Of a stretch of 64,000 bases of DNA, positions 35,252 to 44,158 are shown piece by piece. Position numbers and translations under genes: made by a program. This DNA comes from Streptomyces stelliscabiei (GTDB taxonomy: Bacteria; Actinomycetota; Actinomycetes; Streptomycetales; Streptomycetaceae): the NCBI RefSeq assembly GCF_014873495.1, contig NZ_JADBGF010000001.1, positions 930,001 through 994,000 on the forward strand, in the 5' to 3' direction. The first letter of the stretch is position 1; the number at the start of each line of letters is the position of its first letter. The notes beneath the pieces were generated by a model. The model ran no database searches and was not told the origin of the DNA. It was given only the letters and a program-made list of their open reading frames with translations.

Positions 35252-35752
35252 ATGGCCACCTTCACACCCGCGCGCGCCCTGCTGATGCTCACCACCGGGC
35301 TGACCTGTCTGCTGATGGCGGTCGGCGCCCTCATAGGCGCGCTGATCGGCGGCGGCCCCGTGGCCCTGGGGGCGGCGGTGTGCGCCGGGCTCGTCGGCAT
35401 GGTGGGCTCGCTCATCGTGCGGCGACGGGCCATGGCGCACTTCGCCATGGCCCAGCGGCAGGCCGGGCAGCGGGGCTACGCCGAGGGCATCGCGCACGGC
35501 GTGCTCATCCACGTCACCGCCTACGAGGCCGCCGTCTTCCCCCGCACCGGGCCGCACGGCGTCAGCGCCGAGGAGCGCGCGGCCCGCCGCACCATCGCCT
35601 ACCGCATGGCCGCCCTCGACGAGGTGCCCCAGAAGGTCCGTGTGGCCGCCGCGGACGCCCTGGCCCGCCTCGACAAGACCGACCGCGAGGGCGCCGAGGA
35701 GGCGCTGGCCCGCCTCGCCACCACCGTGCGCCTGGAGTACTCCCGGCCGTGA
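35252..35752 (+). CDS. Small membrane protein of unknown function
   Basis: A 166-residue protein with two adjacent membrane helices at the N-terminus (about 6-30 ALLMLTTGLTCLLMAVGALIGALI and about 32-55) and a basic cytoplasmic region (VRRRAMAHFAMAQRQAGQRGY), then a helical soluble part ending with DKTDREGAEEALARLATTVRLEY. I do not recognise the family. ATG 35252 lies right before the first helix. The ribosome site is not clear. It is divergent from mraY across about 150-390 bp, depending on whether the small ORFs there are real. Confidence 0.68.
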   Translation: MATFTPARALLMLTTGLTCLLMAVGALIGALIGGGPVALGAAVCAGLVGMVGSLIVRRRAMAHFAMAQRQAGQRGYAEGIAHGVLIHVTAYEAAVFPRTGPHGVSAEERAARRTIAYRMAALDEVPQKVRVAAADALARLDKTDREGAEEALARLATTVRLEYSRP

Positions 35753-35810
35753 TGCCGGCGCTCCCGGCGCGAATGGCGCCCGCTTCGGGGGTGCCGGGCG
35801 CCGCTCTGGC

Positions 35811-36779
35811 TCAGTGACCGCTGATCGCGCGGGGCGTGTAGGGCCGCTCCAGTTCCTCGATCTCCTTCTCCGTCAGGGTGACGTCGAGCGCGGCCACGGC
35901 GTCGTCGAGGTGGTGGGGTTTGGTCGCGCCGACGATGGGCGCGGTGACGGTCGGACGGCTCAGCAGCCAGGCCAGGGCGACCCGGGCACGGGGCACGTCG
36001 CGCTCGCCGGCGATCCGGGTGACGGCGTCGACGATCTCGCGGTCGCCCTCCTGGTAGAGGGTCTTGCCGAAGGTGTCGCTCTCGGCGCGTGCGGTGACGG
36101 TGTCCCAGTCGCGGGTGAGACGGCCGCGGGCGAGCGGGCTCCAGGGCAGGGTGGCGACGCTCTGGTCCTCGCACAGCGGCAGCATCTCGCGCTCCTCCTC
36201 GCGGTAGAGGAGGTTGTAGTGGTTCTGCATGGACACGAACCGCGTCCAGCCGTGCAGGCGGGCGGTGTGCTGCATCTTCGCGAACTGCCAGGCGTACATC
36301 GAACTCGCGCCGATGTAGCGGGCCTTGCCCGCCTTCACGACGTCGTGCAGGGCCTCCATCGTCTCCTCGACCGGGGTGTGCGCGTCGAAACGGTGGATCT
36401 GGTAGAGGTCCACGTAATCGGTGCCGAGGCGCCGCAGGCTGGCGTCGATCTCCGTCATGATCGCCTTGCGGGACAGGCCCAGGGCGTTGGGGCCCTGGTG
36501 CATGGCACCGTTCACCTTGGTCGCGAGGACGATCTCCTCGCGTCGCGCGAACTCCGCCAGCGCACGGCCGACGATCTCCTCGCTGGTGCCGTCGGAGTAG
36601 ACGTTCGCCGTGTCGAAGAAGTTGATCCCGGCGTCCAGCGCCTGCCGGATCAGCGGGCGTGACGACTCCTCGTCCAGGGTCCACTCGTGCGGGCCCCGGT
36701 CGGGGATCCCGAAACTCATGCAGCCCACACAGATCCGGGACACGTCCAGACCTGTCGAGCCGAGCTTCACGTACCGCAT
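35811..36779 (-). CDS. Aldo/keto reductase
   Basis: A 322-residue NADPH-dependent aldo/keto reductase with a TIM-barrel fold. The tetrad residues are visible: Asp in NFFDTANVYSDG with the Tyr (about 53-58), Lys in ATKVNGAM and His in LYQIHRFD. The C-terminal NADP-binding segment is APIVGATKPHHLDDAVAALD. It starts MRYVKLGSTGLDVSRICVGCMSFG as expected for the YajO/IolS-like group. The physiological substrate is unknown. It is transcribed away from the MFS gene region, with no operon partner. Confidence 0.9.
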   Translation of the reverse strand: MRYVKLGSTGLDVSRICVGCMSFGIPDRGPHEWTLDEESSRPLIRQALDAGINFFDTANVYSDGTSEEIVGRALAEFARREEIVLATKVNGAMHQGPNALGLSRKAIMTEIDASLRRLGTDYVDLYQIHRFDAHTPVEETMEALHDVVKAGKARYIGASSMYAWQFAKMQHTARLHGWTRFVSMQNHYNLLYREEEREMLPLCEDQSVATLPWSPLARGRLTRDWDTVTARAESDTFGKTLYQEGDREIVDAVTRIAGERDVPRARVALAWLLSRPTVTAPIVGATKPHHLDDAVAALDVTLTEKEIEELERPYTPRAISGH

Positions 36780-36909
36780 CGTTGCGACTCCTGCCTGTGG
36801 GGGGTGCGGCTGCCCAGCGTACGAAACGGCGGTGGCGGACCGGATGCGGACGGGAGGGAACGGATAAGGAACGGAGGTGTGACGGATGCGGGACGGAGAT
36901 GCCGATCGG

Positions 36910-38217
36910 TCAGATCCGGTACCGCCTCAGTGCCGGTGTCACGGTCGCCAGGAGCAGCGTCGCGGCGATGACGAGCAGGCCGCCGCCGACCACGGCCGTC
37001 CGGGCGCCGAAGGCCGCGCCGGCGGTGCCGTGCAGGACGTCGGCGAGGCGGGGCCCGCCGGCGACGACCACCGTGAAGACGCCCTGCATCCGGCCGCGCA
37101 TCTCGTCGGTCGCGGCGGACAGCAGGATGGCACCGCGGAAGATCATGGAGACCATGTCCGCTACACCGGCGGCGGCGAGGAACAGCACGGCGAACCAGAG
37201 GCTGGTGCTGAGCCCGAAGCCCGTGATGGCCGCGCCCCAGCCCATGACCGCCGCGATCACCATCAGGCCGTGCCGGCGGGCGCGGGAGAAGGTGCCCGAC
37301 AGCAGACCGCCGAGGACGGCGCCGATGGGGATGGCGGCGAACAGCAGGCCGAGGGCGAGCCCCTCGTCGTAGGGGGCGTACGTGGTGTCGGCGAGCTGGG
37401 GGAAGAGGGCGCGGGGCATGCCCAGGACCATCGCGATGATGTCGGCGAGGAAGGACAGCAGGAGCACCTTGTGCAGGGCGATGTAGCGGAAGCCCGCGAG
37501 GACCTCCCGCCAGCCGGCGCGCCGGGTCGTCGTGTCGTCCAGGGGCGGCAGGGACGGCAGTCTGTGGACCGCCCAGAGGGTGAGGCACAGGGCCAGCGCG
37601 TCGATCAGATACAGCTCGGACAGGCCGATGACCGGGATGAGGGCGCCGGCGAGCAAGGGGCCTGCCACCAGCCCGAGTTGCATCACGGTCGAGCCGAGGG
37701 CGGCGGCCGCGGCCAGTTCGTCGGCGGGGACCAGCCGGGCCACGGAGGCGTTGCGGGCGGGTGAGTTGAGGCCGAAGAACGCCTGCTGGAGGGCGAGCAG
37801 TGCCATCAGCGTCCACACCGATTCGAGGCCGGTGACGGCCTGCACCCAGAACAGCACCGAGGTGACGGCGATACCGGTGTTGGTGACCAGCAGCAGGGTG
37901 CGGCGGTCCACGCTGTCGGCGACCGCGCCGCCCCACAGCGCGAACACCACCAGGGGAAGCAGGCCGGCGAGGCTCGCGTAGCCGACCCAGGCGGAGGAGC
38001 CGGTGATGTCGTAGATCTGCTTGGGTACGGCCACGGCGGTCAGCTGGCTGCCGACCGCCGTGACGATGGTGGACGACCACAGGCGCCGGTAGGCGGGGCG
38101 GCGCAGGGGGCGGGTGTCCATCGCCCACAGGCGCCGGCCCCGGCGGGGTGGCGTCGGGGCGTCGTCCTCCGGTGCGGTCTCGTCGCCTGCGCTGCTCTGG
38201 GTGGTGTCCACGGGCAT
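36910..38217 (-). CDS. MFS transporter of the EntS/MFS_3 type
   Basis: A 435-residue membrane protein with about 12 helices. It matches the MFS_3 group: PLRRPAYRRLWSSTIVTAVGSQLTAVAVPKQIYDITGSSAWVG at the N-terminus, DSVDRRTLLLVTNTG in the first loop, NSPARNASVARLVPADELAAAAAL, and AGVADMVSMIFRGAILLSAATDEMRGRMQGVF near the end. Relatives export siderophores or drugs, and the substrate here is unknown. ATG 38217 is used. GTG 38271 would add 18 residues. A basic cytoplasmic N-terminal tail precedes helix 1. Confidence 0.82.
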   Translation of the reverse strand: MPVDTTQSSAGDETAPEDDAPTPPRRGRRLWAMDTRPLRRPAYRRLWSSTIVTAVGSQLTAVAVPKQIYDITGSSAWVGYASLAGLLPLVVFALWGGAVADSVDRRTLLLVTNTGIAVTSVLFWVQAVTGLESVWTLMALLALQQAFFGLNSPARNASVARLVPADELAAAAALGSTVMQLGLVAGPLLAGALIPVIGLSELYLIDALALCLTLWAVHRLPSLPPLDDTTTRRAGWREVLAGFRYIALHKVLLLSFLADIIAMVLGMPRALFPQLADTTYAPYDEGLALGLLFAAIPIGAVLGGLLSGTFSRARRHGLMVIAAVMGWGAAITGFGLSTSLWFAVLFLAAAGVADMVSMIFRGAILLSAATDEMRGRMQGVFTVVVAGGPRLADVLHGTAGAAFGARTAVVGGGLLVIAATLLLATVTPALRRYRI

Positions 38218-38358
38218 CCTGATGCTCGATACATCTTTCGATTCGGGCACCACTATCGCGGAGATCGCCACCGCCGGGACAGGCGGTCGGGCGGCCGTCT
38301 CACATGCTGTCGCCGCGACCCGCGCCCCCCGGGGCCACGGACCCGCGCCCGCCGGGGG

Positions 38359-38964
38359 TCACGCTCCGGCGATCAGCATGCCGCCGAGCGCGAGCATCGT
38401 CACCGCGACCAGGCCGTCCAGGACCCGCCAGGCCGACGGGCGGGCCAGCAAGCGGCTGAGCAGCCGGGCGCCGAAGCCCAGGGCGGCGAACCAGCAGAGG
38501 CTGGCGAGGCCGGCGCCCAGGCCGAAGGTCCAGCGCAGGGGACCGCGGTCGGAGGCGATGGACCCGAGCAGGAACACGGTGTCGAGGTAGACGTGGGGGT
38601 TGAGCCAGGTCAGGGCCAGACAGGTGAGGACGGCCCGGCGCCGTGAGCCCGCGGAGCCGCTGTCCGCGCGCAGGGCGGCGTCGCCGGGCCACAGGACGCG
38701 GCGGGCGGCCAGGGCGCCGTAGACCAGGAGGAAGCCGCCGCCGACCAGGGCGACCGCCTTGAGCGCGCCGGGCCAGGCGACGACCACCGCACCGACCCCG
38801 GCGACCCCGAGGGCGATCAGCACCGCGTCGGAGAGGGCGCAGATGGCCACGACGGGGAGCACGGCGTCGCGGTGCAGCCCCTGGCGCAGGACGAAGGCGT
38901 TCTGGGCGCCGATGGCGACGATGAGGGACAGGCCGGTGCCGAATCCGGCCGCGAGGGCGGTCAT
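38359..38964 (-). CDS. LysE/ArgO-type amino acid exporter
   Basis: A 201-residue membrane protein with six helices. The typical start is MTALAAGFGTGLSLIVAIGAQNAFVLRQGLHRDAVLPVVAICALSDAVLIALGVAG, and LTWLNPHVYLDTVFLLGS is the second repeat motif. It should export lysine or arginine. It is divergent from an ArgP-like LysR regulator that would activate it, exactly as in lysE/lysG and argO/argP. ATG 38964 is chosen. ATG 39006 would add 14 residues and intrude on the regulator-binding region. Confidence 0.9.
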   Translation of the reverse strand: MTALAAGFGTGLSLIVAIGAQNAFVLRQGLHRDAVLPVVAICALSDAVLIALGVAGVGAVVVAWPGALKAVALVGGGFLLVYGALAARRVLWPGDAALRADSGSAGSRRRAVLTCLALTWLNPHVYLDTVFLLGSIASDRGPLRWTFGLGAGLASLCWFAALGFGARLLSRLLARPSAWRVLDGLVAVTMLALGGMLIAGA

Positions 38965-39013
38965 TTCGCTGAACACACCCCGCACGTTAGGAAACGCGAC
39001 ACTCATGCGTACA

Positions 39014-39039
39014 GCTAAAGATTCTTACGTATCATTAGC
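39014..39039. promoter_or_regulatory. Candidate ArgP/LysG binding dyad
   Basis: GCTAA and TTAGC form a dyad with a 16-nt AT-rich centre, in the 82-bp gap between the lysE-type and argP-type genes. It is the only AT-rich stretch nearby and is well placed for a LysR regulator. Confidence 0.45.
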
Positions 39040-39046
39040 GTTCGTG

Positions 39047-39952
39047 ATGTCTCAGCTTCCGGCCGATCTGGTGCGCACCCTGCTCGCGGTGGTGGACGAG
39101 GGCACGTTCGACGCGGCGGCCGCCGCCCTGCACGTGACGCCGTCGGCGGTGAGTCAGCGGGTCAAGGCGCTGGAGCAGCGGGTCGGACGGGTCCTGCTGG
39201 TCCGTGCGAAGCCGGTGCGGACGACCGAGTCCGGCGAGGTGATCGTCCGGTTCGCGCGTCAGCTGGCCCGCCTCGAACACGACGCGCACACCGCGCTCGG
39301 CATGACCGGCGCCGGCGAGACCACGCGGGTGTCCATCGCGGTGAACGCCGACTCCCTGGCCACCTGGTTCCTGCCCGCCCTCACCCGCGTGCCCGAGGAG
39401 CTGCGCCCCTGCTACGAACTGCTGCGCGAGGACGAGCAGCACACGGCCCGGCTGCTGCGCGAGGGCCTGGTGACGGCCGCGGTCACCTCGGCACCGGACG
39501 CGGTGGCCGGGTGTTCGGTCCGGCCGCTCGGCCGGATGCGGTACGTGCCGTGCGCCTCGCCCGCGTTCGCGGAACGCCGGCTCGGCGTCGGTTCGGGTGT
39601 GCCGCTCAAGGACGTGATCGGGGACGCGCCGGTGGTGTTCTTCGACCGGCGGGACGACTTCCAGAACGTCTTCGTCCGCCGGCTGACGCGAGGTCGTCCG
39701 GCCGGGGCGCGACGGCACTACGTGCCGACGTCCGAGGGCTTCGCCGACGCCGTGGCCGCCGGGATGGGCTGGGGCATGGTGCCGGCGGCGCAGGCCGAGC
39801 CGCTGCTCGCCGCCGGACGGCTCGTCAACCTGGCGCCGGAGCGGCCCGTGGACACCCCGCTGTTCTGGCAGCAGTGGAAGCTCGACTCCCCGACGCTGAC
39901 GGCCGTGGCGGACGCGGTCGCCGCCGAGGCCGCCGAGGCGCTCGACCCGTGA
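39047..39952 (+). CDS. ArgP/LysG-type LysR regulator
   Basis: A 301-residue LysR-family activator with an N-terminal winged helix (LVRTLLAVVDEGTFDAAAAALHVTPSAVSQRVKALEQRVGRVLLVR). Its effector domain (about 90-290: VSIAVNADSLATWFLPAL, LREDEQHTARLLREGLVTAAVTS) is typical of ArgP/IciA/LysG, which sense Lys or Arg. It should control the divergent exporter gene. ATG 39047 is used. The intergenic region is 82 bp and holds a dyad. Confidence 0.9.
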   Translation: MSQLPADLVRTLLAVVDEGTFDAAAAALHVTPSAVSQRVKALEQRVGRVLLVRAKPVRTTESGEVIVRFARQLARLEHDAHTALGMTGAGETTRVSIAVNADSLATWFLPALTRVPEELRPCYELLREDEQHTARLLREGLVTAAVTSAPDAVAGCSVRPLGRMRYVPCASPAFAERRLGVGSGVPLKDVIGDAPVVFFDRRDDFQNVFVRRLTRGRPAGARRHYVPTSEGFADAVAAGMGWGMVPAAQAEPLLAAGRLVNLAPERPVDTPLFWQQWKLDSPTLTAVADAVAAEAAEALDP

Positions 39953-39962
39953 GCCGCTCCCG

Positions 39963-40646
39963 CTACGCCCCGTCCCCGGCCGCGAACGGCCCCTCCAGCG
40001 CCGCCCACTGGAGCAGCATGATGGTCTTGGCGTCGGCGATCTCGCCGCTGCGGATCATCCGCAGGGCCTGACGGAAGGGCAGTTCGACGCGTTCGATGTC
40101 CTCGCCCTCCTCGTCGAGGCCGCCGCCCTCGTGGGTGCGGGTCGACGGGCCGTAGGAGGCGGCGTAGAAGCTGACGCGTTCGGTGACCGAGCCGGGGCTC
40201 ATGTAGATGTCGAAGACGTGCTGGATCTCGCCGATGGTGTGGCCGGTCTCCTCGATCACCTCGCGCCGTACGGCGACCTCGGGGTGCTCGTCCTCCTCGT
40301 CGAGCAGGCCGCCGGGGGTCTCGACGAGCATCCCGTCGGGGTGCCCGTTGACGTAGGCCGGGTAGCGGAACTGCCGGGTGAGCAGGACGGTTTCGCGGGC
40401 GGCGTCGTAGAGCAGGACGGTGGCGCCGTTGCCCCGGTCGTGCGTCTCGCGCTCCTGGGTGCTCCAGGTGCCGTCGGTGTGCTGGAAGTCGAAGGTGGTG
40501 GTGCGCTCCACGTACCAGTGGCTGGACAGCAGTCGCACGTCCCGCACCTTGACGCGGGGGTTGCCGGTCAGGTCCCGGCCGGTGCGGTCCAGTCCGGTGC
40601 GGCCCCGGCGGTCCGGGAGGTCGACGCCGACGGTCTTGTTGGTCAT
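39963..40646 (-). CDS. Nudix hydrolase (NudK/ADP-ribose pyrophosphatase type)
   Basis: A 227-residue Nudix protein. The Nudix box GGLLDEEDEHPEVAVRREVIEETG is complete, preceded by VLLTRQFRYPAYVNGHPDGMLVETPG, which is typical of enzymes that split nucleotide sugars such as GDP-mannose or ADP-ribose. The FYAASYGPSTRTHEGGGLDEEGEDIERVELPF segment fits the NudK subgroup. The gene converges on argP with 10 bp between the stops. No operon partner is present. Confidence 0.87.
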   Translation of the reverse strand: MTNKTVGVDLPDRRGRTGLDRTGRDLTGNPRVKVRDVRLLSSHWYVERTTTFDFQHTDGTWSTQERETHDRGNGATVLLYDAARETVLLTRQFRYPAYVNGHPDGMLVETPGGLLDEEDEHPEVAVRREVIEETGHTIGEIQHVFDIYMSPGSVTERVSFYAASYGPSTRTHEGGGLDEEGEDIERVELPFRQALRMIRSGEIADAKTIMLLQWAALEGPFAAGDGA

Positions 40647-40749
40647 GTGTCCGCTTCTACCATCCCGATCACGACGTTGTCAGGCGCCCCAATTCGCCTG
40701 CTCCGCGCGTCGCTTGGCGGAATCGGGCACTCCGGGACAGCATGCCCGT

Positions 40750-41427
40750 ATGAAGAGTGATCTTTTCTCCCACGAGAACATGGTCCAGCCGGCGCACGCG
40801 CCCGGGATGACCGTCCAGAACGCCAAGTCCATCAAGTACGCCGTCAACGGCGAGATGCTCGCCCGGCAGGGCGCGATGATCGCCTACCGGGGAAACCTGC
40901 AGTTCGAACGCAAGGGCCAGGGCGTGGGCGGCATGCTCAAGCGCGCGGTCACCGGGGAGGGGCTGCCGCTGATGGCCGTGCGCGGTCAGGGCGAGGCCTG
41001 GTTCGCGCACGAGGCGCAGAACTGTTTCATCGTCGACGTCGAGCCGGGCGACGTGTTCACCGTCAACGGCCGCAACGTGCTCTGTTTCGACGCCTCGCTG
41101 TCCTACGAGATCAAGACCGTGAAGGGCGCCGGCATGACCGGCGGCGGCCTGTTCAACAGCGTGTTCACCGGGCAGGGCAGACTCGGCCTCGTGTGTGACG
41201 GCAATCCGCTGGTCATCCCGGTCTCCCCGCAGCTGCCCGTGTTCGTCGACACGGACGCGGTCGTGGGCTGGACGGCGCACCTGAGCACGTCGCTGCACCG
41301 CTCCCAGTCCTTCGGCTCGATGATCCGGGGCGGCTCCGGGGAGGCCGTGCAGCTGAAGCTGGAGGGCGAGGGCTTCGTGGTCGTACGACCGAGCGAGCTG
41401 ACGCCGCAGAAGGCCCAGCAGCACTGA
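40750..41427 (+). CDS. AIM24-family protein
   Basis: A 225-residue beta-rich protein of the AIM24/TraB-like family. Features are VNGEMLARQGAMIAYRGNLQFERKGQGVGGMLKRAVTGEGLPLMAVRGQGEAWFA, GDVFTVNGRNVLCFDASLSYEIKTVKGAGMTGGGLFNSVFTGQGRL and the ending GEGFVVVRPSE. Function is unknown in bacteria. Yeast Aim24 acts in mitochondrial inner-membrane organisation. ATG 40750 is chosen, but the upstream region has no strong ribosome site. Confidence 0.87.
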   Translation: MKSDLFSHENMVQPAHAPGMTVQNAKSIKYAVNGEMLARQGAMIAYRGNLQFERKGQGVGGMLKRAVTGEGLPLMAVRGQGEAWFAHEAQNCFIVDVEPGDVFTVNGRNVLCFDASLSYEIKTVKGAGMTGGGLFNSVFTGQGRLGLVCDGNPLVIPVSPQLPVFVDTDAVVGWTAHLSTSLHRSQSFGSMIRGGSGEAVQLKLEGEGFVVVRPSELTPQKAQQH

Positions 41428-41510
41428 TCGACGGCGAAGGAGGGAGCCGAGGTCCCCGGGCCCTTCGACAGCCCCGACCTCCCGAGCGAACACGCTTTCG
41501 AATTCGGGGG

Positions 41511-41516
41511 TACGCT
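41511..41516 (+). promoter_or_regulatory. Candidate -10 box for leaderless alkB-like transcript
   Basis: TACGCT lies 6 nt before the ATG of the AlkB-like gene, which has no Shine-Dalgarno sequence. That spacing fits leaderless transcription. No good -35 was seen. Confidence 0.35.
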
Positions 41517-41522
41517 GGCCGT

Positions 41523-42152
41523 ATGGCCACGCACCTCCAGGGCTCCCTCTTCGACCAGTCCGACGACCTCCGCCTCGGCCCCCTCGACGGGCTGCGCCGG
41601 CGTGAGCTGGGCGCCGGGGCCTGGATCGACCTGCTGCCGGGATGGCTCACCGGCGCCGACGCCCTCTTCACCCGGCTCGCCGAGGAGGTGCCCTGGAAGG
41701 CGGAGCGGCGCCAGATGTACGAGCAGGTCGTGGACGTACCGCGACTGCTCGCGTACTACGGCGCCGAGGACGCCCTCCCCGACCCCGTCCTGGACGAGGC
41801 CCGGGAGGCACTGTCCGCGCACTACGGCTCCGAGCTGGGCGAACCGTTCGCCACGGCGGGGCTGTGCTTCTACCGCGACGGCCGGGACAGCGTGGCCTGG
41901 CACGGCGACCGGATCGGGCGGGGCGCCCGGGAGGACACGATGGTGGCCATCCTGTCCCTGGGCGACCCCCGCGATCTGGCCCTGCGCCCGCACGGCGGCG
42001 GCGGCGAGACCCTGAGGTTTCCACAGGGGCACGGCGACCTGATCGTGATGGGCGGCTCCTGCCAGCGCACCTGGGACCACGCGGTCCCCAAGTCGACGCG
42101 GGCGGTGGGGCCGCGCATCAGCGTCCAGTTCCGGCCGCGCGGCGTGCGTTAG
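41523..42152 (+). CDS. AlkB-family 2OG-Fe(II) dioxygenase
   Basis: A 209-residue AlkB-like demethylase. The iron ligands are His and Asp in AWHGDRIG and His in WDHAVPKS, and RISVQFR holds the 2-oxoglutarate-binding Arg. Preceding strands ATAGLCFYRDGRDS and LSLGDPRDLALRP fit the fold. AlkB homologues repair methylated bases in DNA or RNA. The gene stands alone, with no ada gene nearby. The ATG lies just after a -10-like TACGCT, so translation is probably leaderless. Confidence 0.9.
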   Translation: MATHLQGSLFDQSDDLRLGPLDGLRRRELGAGAWIDLLPGWLTGADALFTRLAEEVPWKAERRQMYEQVVDVPRLLAYYGAEDALPDPVLDEAREALSAHYGSELGEPFATAGLCFYRDGRDSVAWHGDRIGRGAREDTMVAILSLGDPRDLALRPHGGGGETLRFPQGHGDLIVMGGSCQRTWDHAVPKSTRAVGPRISVQFRPRGVR

Positions 42153-42180
42153 CCGTACGGCCCCGGGGGGCGGGGGCGCG

Positions 42181-43398
42181 CTACCTCCGGTCGGCGTCGG
42201 CGAGGGCACGCGCCTGTGACGACCGGGCCAGCTTCGGGCCCAGCCAGCGCTTGAGGCGGCGCAGGACCTCCAGACGGCCGGCCGCGCGGTCGAGGCGGTA
42301 GTAGAGCTGCGGCGGCACGTACGGCAGCAGCGGGGAGTGGCGCTGGCCGAGGAGCGCGAACATCTGCTCCGGGGGCAGGTCGATGTACCGCTGGATGTTC
42401 TCGTACCACTGCGCGCTGTGGCGGGCCGCGCTCTGCAGCCGCAGCAGCTCGGACTTGCGCCGCCGCTCGTACGCGTCGAGCGCCGCCTCCATGTCCGGGT
42501 GGGCGCCGAGCGATTCGGCCAGGCAGATCGCGTCCTCCAGGGCGAGGGTGGTGCCGGCGCCGATGGAGTAGTGGGTGGTGTGGGCGGCGTCACCCAGCAG
42601 GACGAGGTTGCCGTGGTGCCAGGTGCGGTTGGTCAGGGTGCGGAAGGTGAGCCACTGGGCGGTGCCGTCGTCCTGGGCGCGCCCGAGGAGGGGGTGACCG
42701 TCCAGGATGTCGGCGAACAGCTTCTCCAGCAGGGCCAGCCCGTCGGCCTCGCCGAGGCGGTCCAGGCCCAGGCCGTTCAGCGTCCGCGGGGAGCACTCGA
42801 TGACACAGGTGCTCTGCTCGTCGCTGAAGGGGTAGGCGTAGGCCCAGATCCAGCCGTGGTCGGTCTCCTGGAAGGAGAAGGTGAAGGCGTCGTGGACCTT
42901 GGTGGTGCCGAGCCAGATGTAGGTGTTGCGGCCGAGCGTGATGTCGCTGCCGAACCGGTCGGCGTACCGCTCGCGCACGGTGCTGTTGACCCCGTCGCCC
43001 GCGATGACGAGATCGGCGTCCGGCAGGTCGTCGGCCGTGATCGCGTCCTCGTACTCGACGCGGACGCCCAGGGCCCGCGCCCGTTCGGCGAGCAGTTCGA
43101 GCAGCCGGCGCCGGCCGATGCCGAAGCCCTCGTCGCCCGGCTGGACCGTCCTGCGGTCGCGGACGTGCGCCACCCCGCGGTCCCAGGTGACGGAGTTCCC
43201 GCTGATGGCGAGGGCCGTCTCGGGGTCCTGCTCGCGGAGCTTGTCCAGTAGCTCGGACCAGTAGGTCACGCCCCAGCCGTACGTCGATCCGGCCGGGTTC
43301 CGTTCATGGACGGTGATGTCGTGGGACGGGTCCTGCCGCTTCATCAGGATCGAGAAGTACAGGCTTGCGGGTCCGCCGCCGACGCACGCGATCTTCAC
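42181..43398 (-). CDS. FAD-dependent monooxygenase (acyl-CoA or indole hydroxylase-like)
   Basis: A 405-residue flavoprotein. It starts with the FAD motif IACVGGGPASLYFSILMKR and has GWGVTYWSELLDKLREQDPETALAIS, VIAGDGVNSTVRERYADRF and the second FAD motif GNLVLLGDAAHTTHYSIGAGTTLALEDA. This layout matches the N-terminal monooxygenase domain of salicylyl-CoA 5-hydroxylase and anthraniloyl-CoA monooxygenase, as well as VioD. No CoA ligase or catabolic gene is adjacent, so the substrate is open. GTG 43398 follows GGGAG. ATG 43410 is a weaker choice. Confidence 0.82.
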   Translation of the reverse strand: MKIACVGGGPASLYFSILMKRQDPSHDITVHERNPAGSTYGWGVTYWSELLDKLREQDPETALAISGNSVTWDRGVAHVRDRRTVQPGDEGFGIGRRRLLELLAERARALGVRVEYEDAITADDLPDADLVIAGDGVNSTVRERYADRFGSDITLGRNTYIWLGTTKVHDAFTFSFQETDHGWIWAYAYPFSDEQSTCVIECSPRTLNGLGLDRLGEADGLALLEKLFADILDGHPLLGRAQDDGTAQWLTFRTLTNRTWHHGNLVLLGDAAHTTHYSIGAGTTLALEDAICLAESLGAHPDMEAALDAYERRRKSELLRLQSAARHSAQWYENIQRYIDLPPEQMFALLGQRHSPLLPYVPPQLYYRLDRAAGRLEVLRRLKRWLGPKLARSSQARALADADRR

Positions 43399-43736
43399 GC
43401 ACACTCCCATTTCGCTGCGCAAAGCGATCAATTGACCACGAAGAGTAGCAGTGCGGACGCTCCCAGGATTCACGCCACTTTGCGCGCGTGACACCGACCA
43501 CAGGATCCGCACACCCACCGCAAGATCATCGGCCGCGACCTCGCCGCCGGGCGGAATTTCCCCCTCCACCCCTACTCGAAGATCCACAACAGCAAGATCA
43601 TCTTTGTTCAACCTTGCACGACATATACGTGATTGTCCTGATCGCGGCCAACCGGCTTCCGGGGATTTCTCCCGTTCCCCACCTGATCGATAGGCATGAC
43701 GAGTCATCAATCCCCCCATGTCCAGGAGGATCTCGC
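43399..43736. other. 338-bp divergent upstream region, monooxygenase / melC
   Basis: This stretch is unusually AT-rich around 43575-43640 and must hold the melC promoter. I could not assign convincing -35 and -10 boxes. Nothing gene-like is seen. Confidence 0.4.
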
Positions 43737-44102
43737 ATGCCCGACATCACCCGCCGCCACGCCCTCGGCGCCGCGGCCGCCCTCGCCGCGACCGTCGGCG
43801 CCCCGCTCACCGCCGCCGTCGCGGACGACCACGCCACCCACCAGGACCACAAGGCCCCGCAGACCTTCGACGAGGTGTACCGGGGCCGCCGGATACAGGG
43901 GCACGCGACCGACGGCGGCGGCCACCATCACGGCGCCGGGTACGCCGTGTTCGTCGACGGGGCCGAACTGCATGTCATGCGGAACGCCGACGGCAGCTGG
44001 ATCAGCGTCGTCAGCCACTACTCCCCCGTGCCGACCCCGCGCGCCGCCGCCCGCGCGGCGGTCGACGAACTCCAGGGCGCCCGTCTCGTCCCCTTCAACT
44101 GA
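43737..44102 (+). CDS. melC1: Tyrosinase cofactor / copper chaperone MelC1
   Basis: A 121-residue protein with a twin-arginine signal ([25 protein letters not shown]) and the conserved MelC1 core [60 protein letters not shown]. It binds apo-tyrosinase, delivers copper and carries the enzyme out through the Tat pathway. ATG 43737 follows CAGGAGGATCTC. The tyrosinase gene follows after 56 bp, in which a CCCGCA repeat occurs. Confidence 0.95.
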   Translation: MPDITRRHALGAAAALAATVGAPLTAAVADDHATHQDHKAPQTFDEVYRGRRIQGHATDGGGHHHGAGYAVFVDGAELHVMRNADGSWISVVSHYSPVPTPRAAARAAVDELQGARLVPFN

Positions 44103-44126
44103 CCCGCACCCGCACCCGCACCCGCA
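44103..44126 (+). repeat. 6-nt tandem repeat (CCCGCA) x4 between melC1 and melC2
   Basis: Four perfect copies begin right after the melC1 stop codon and lie in the short melC1-melC2 spacer. Confidence 0.85.
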
Positions 44127-44158
44127 CCACGCGAACCACCGCAAGGAGCCGCAGAGCC

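Noticed and set aside
35753..35810. Terminator between the small membrane protein and the aldo/keto reductase gene
   Set aside because: The GC-rich self-complementarity is imperfect and not clearly better than chance in this GC background.
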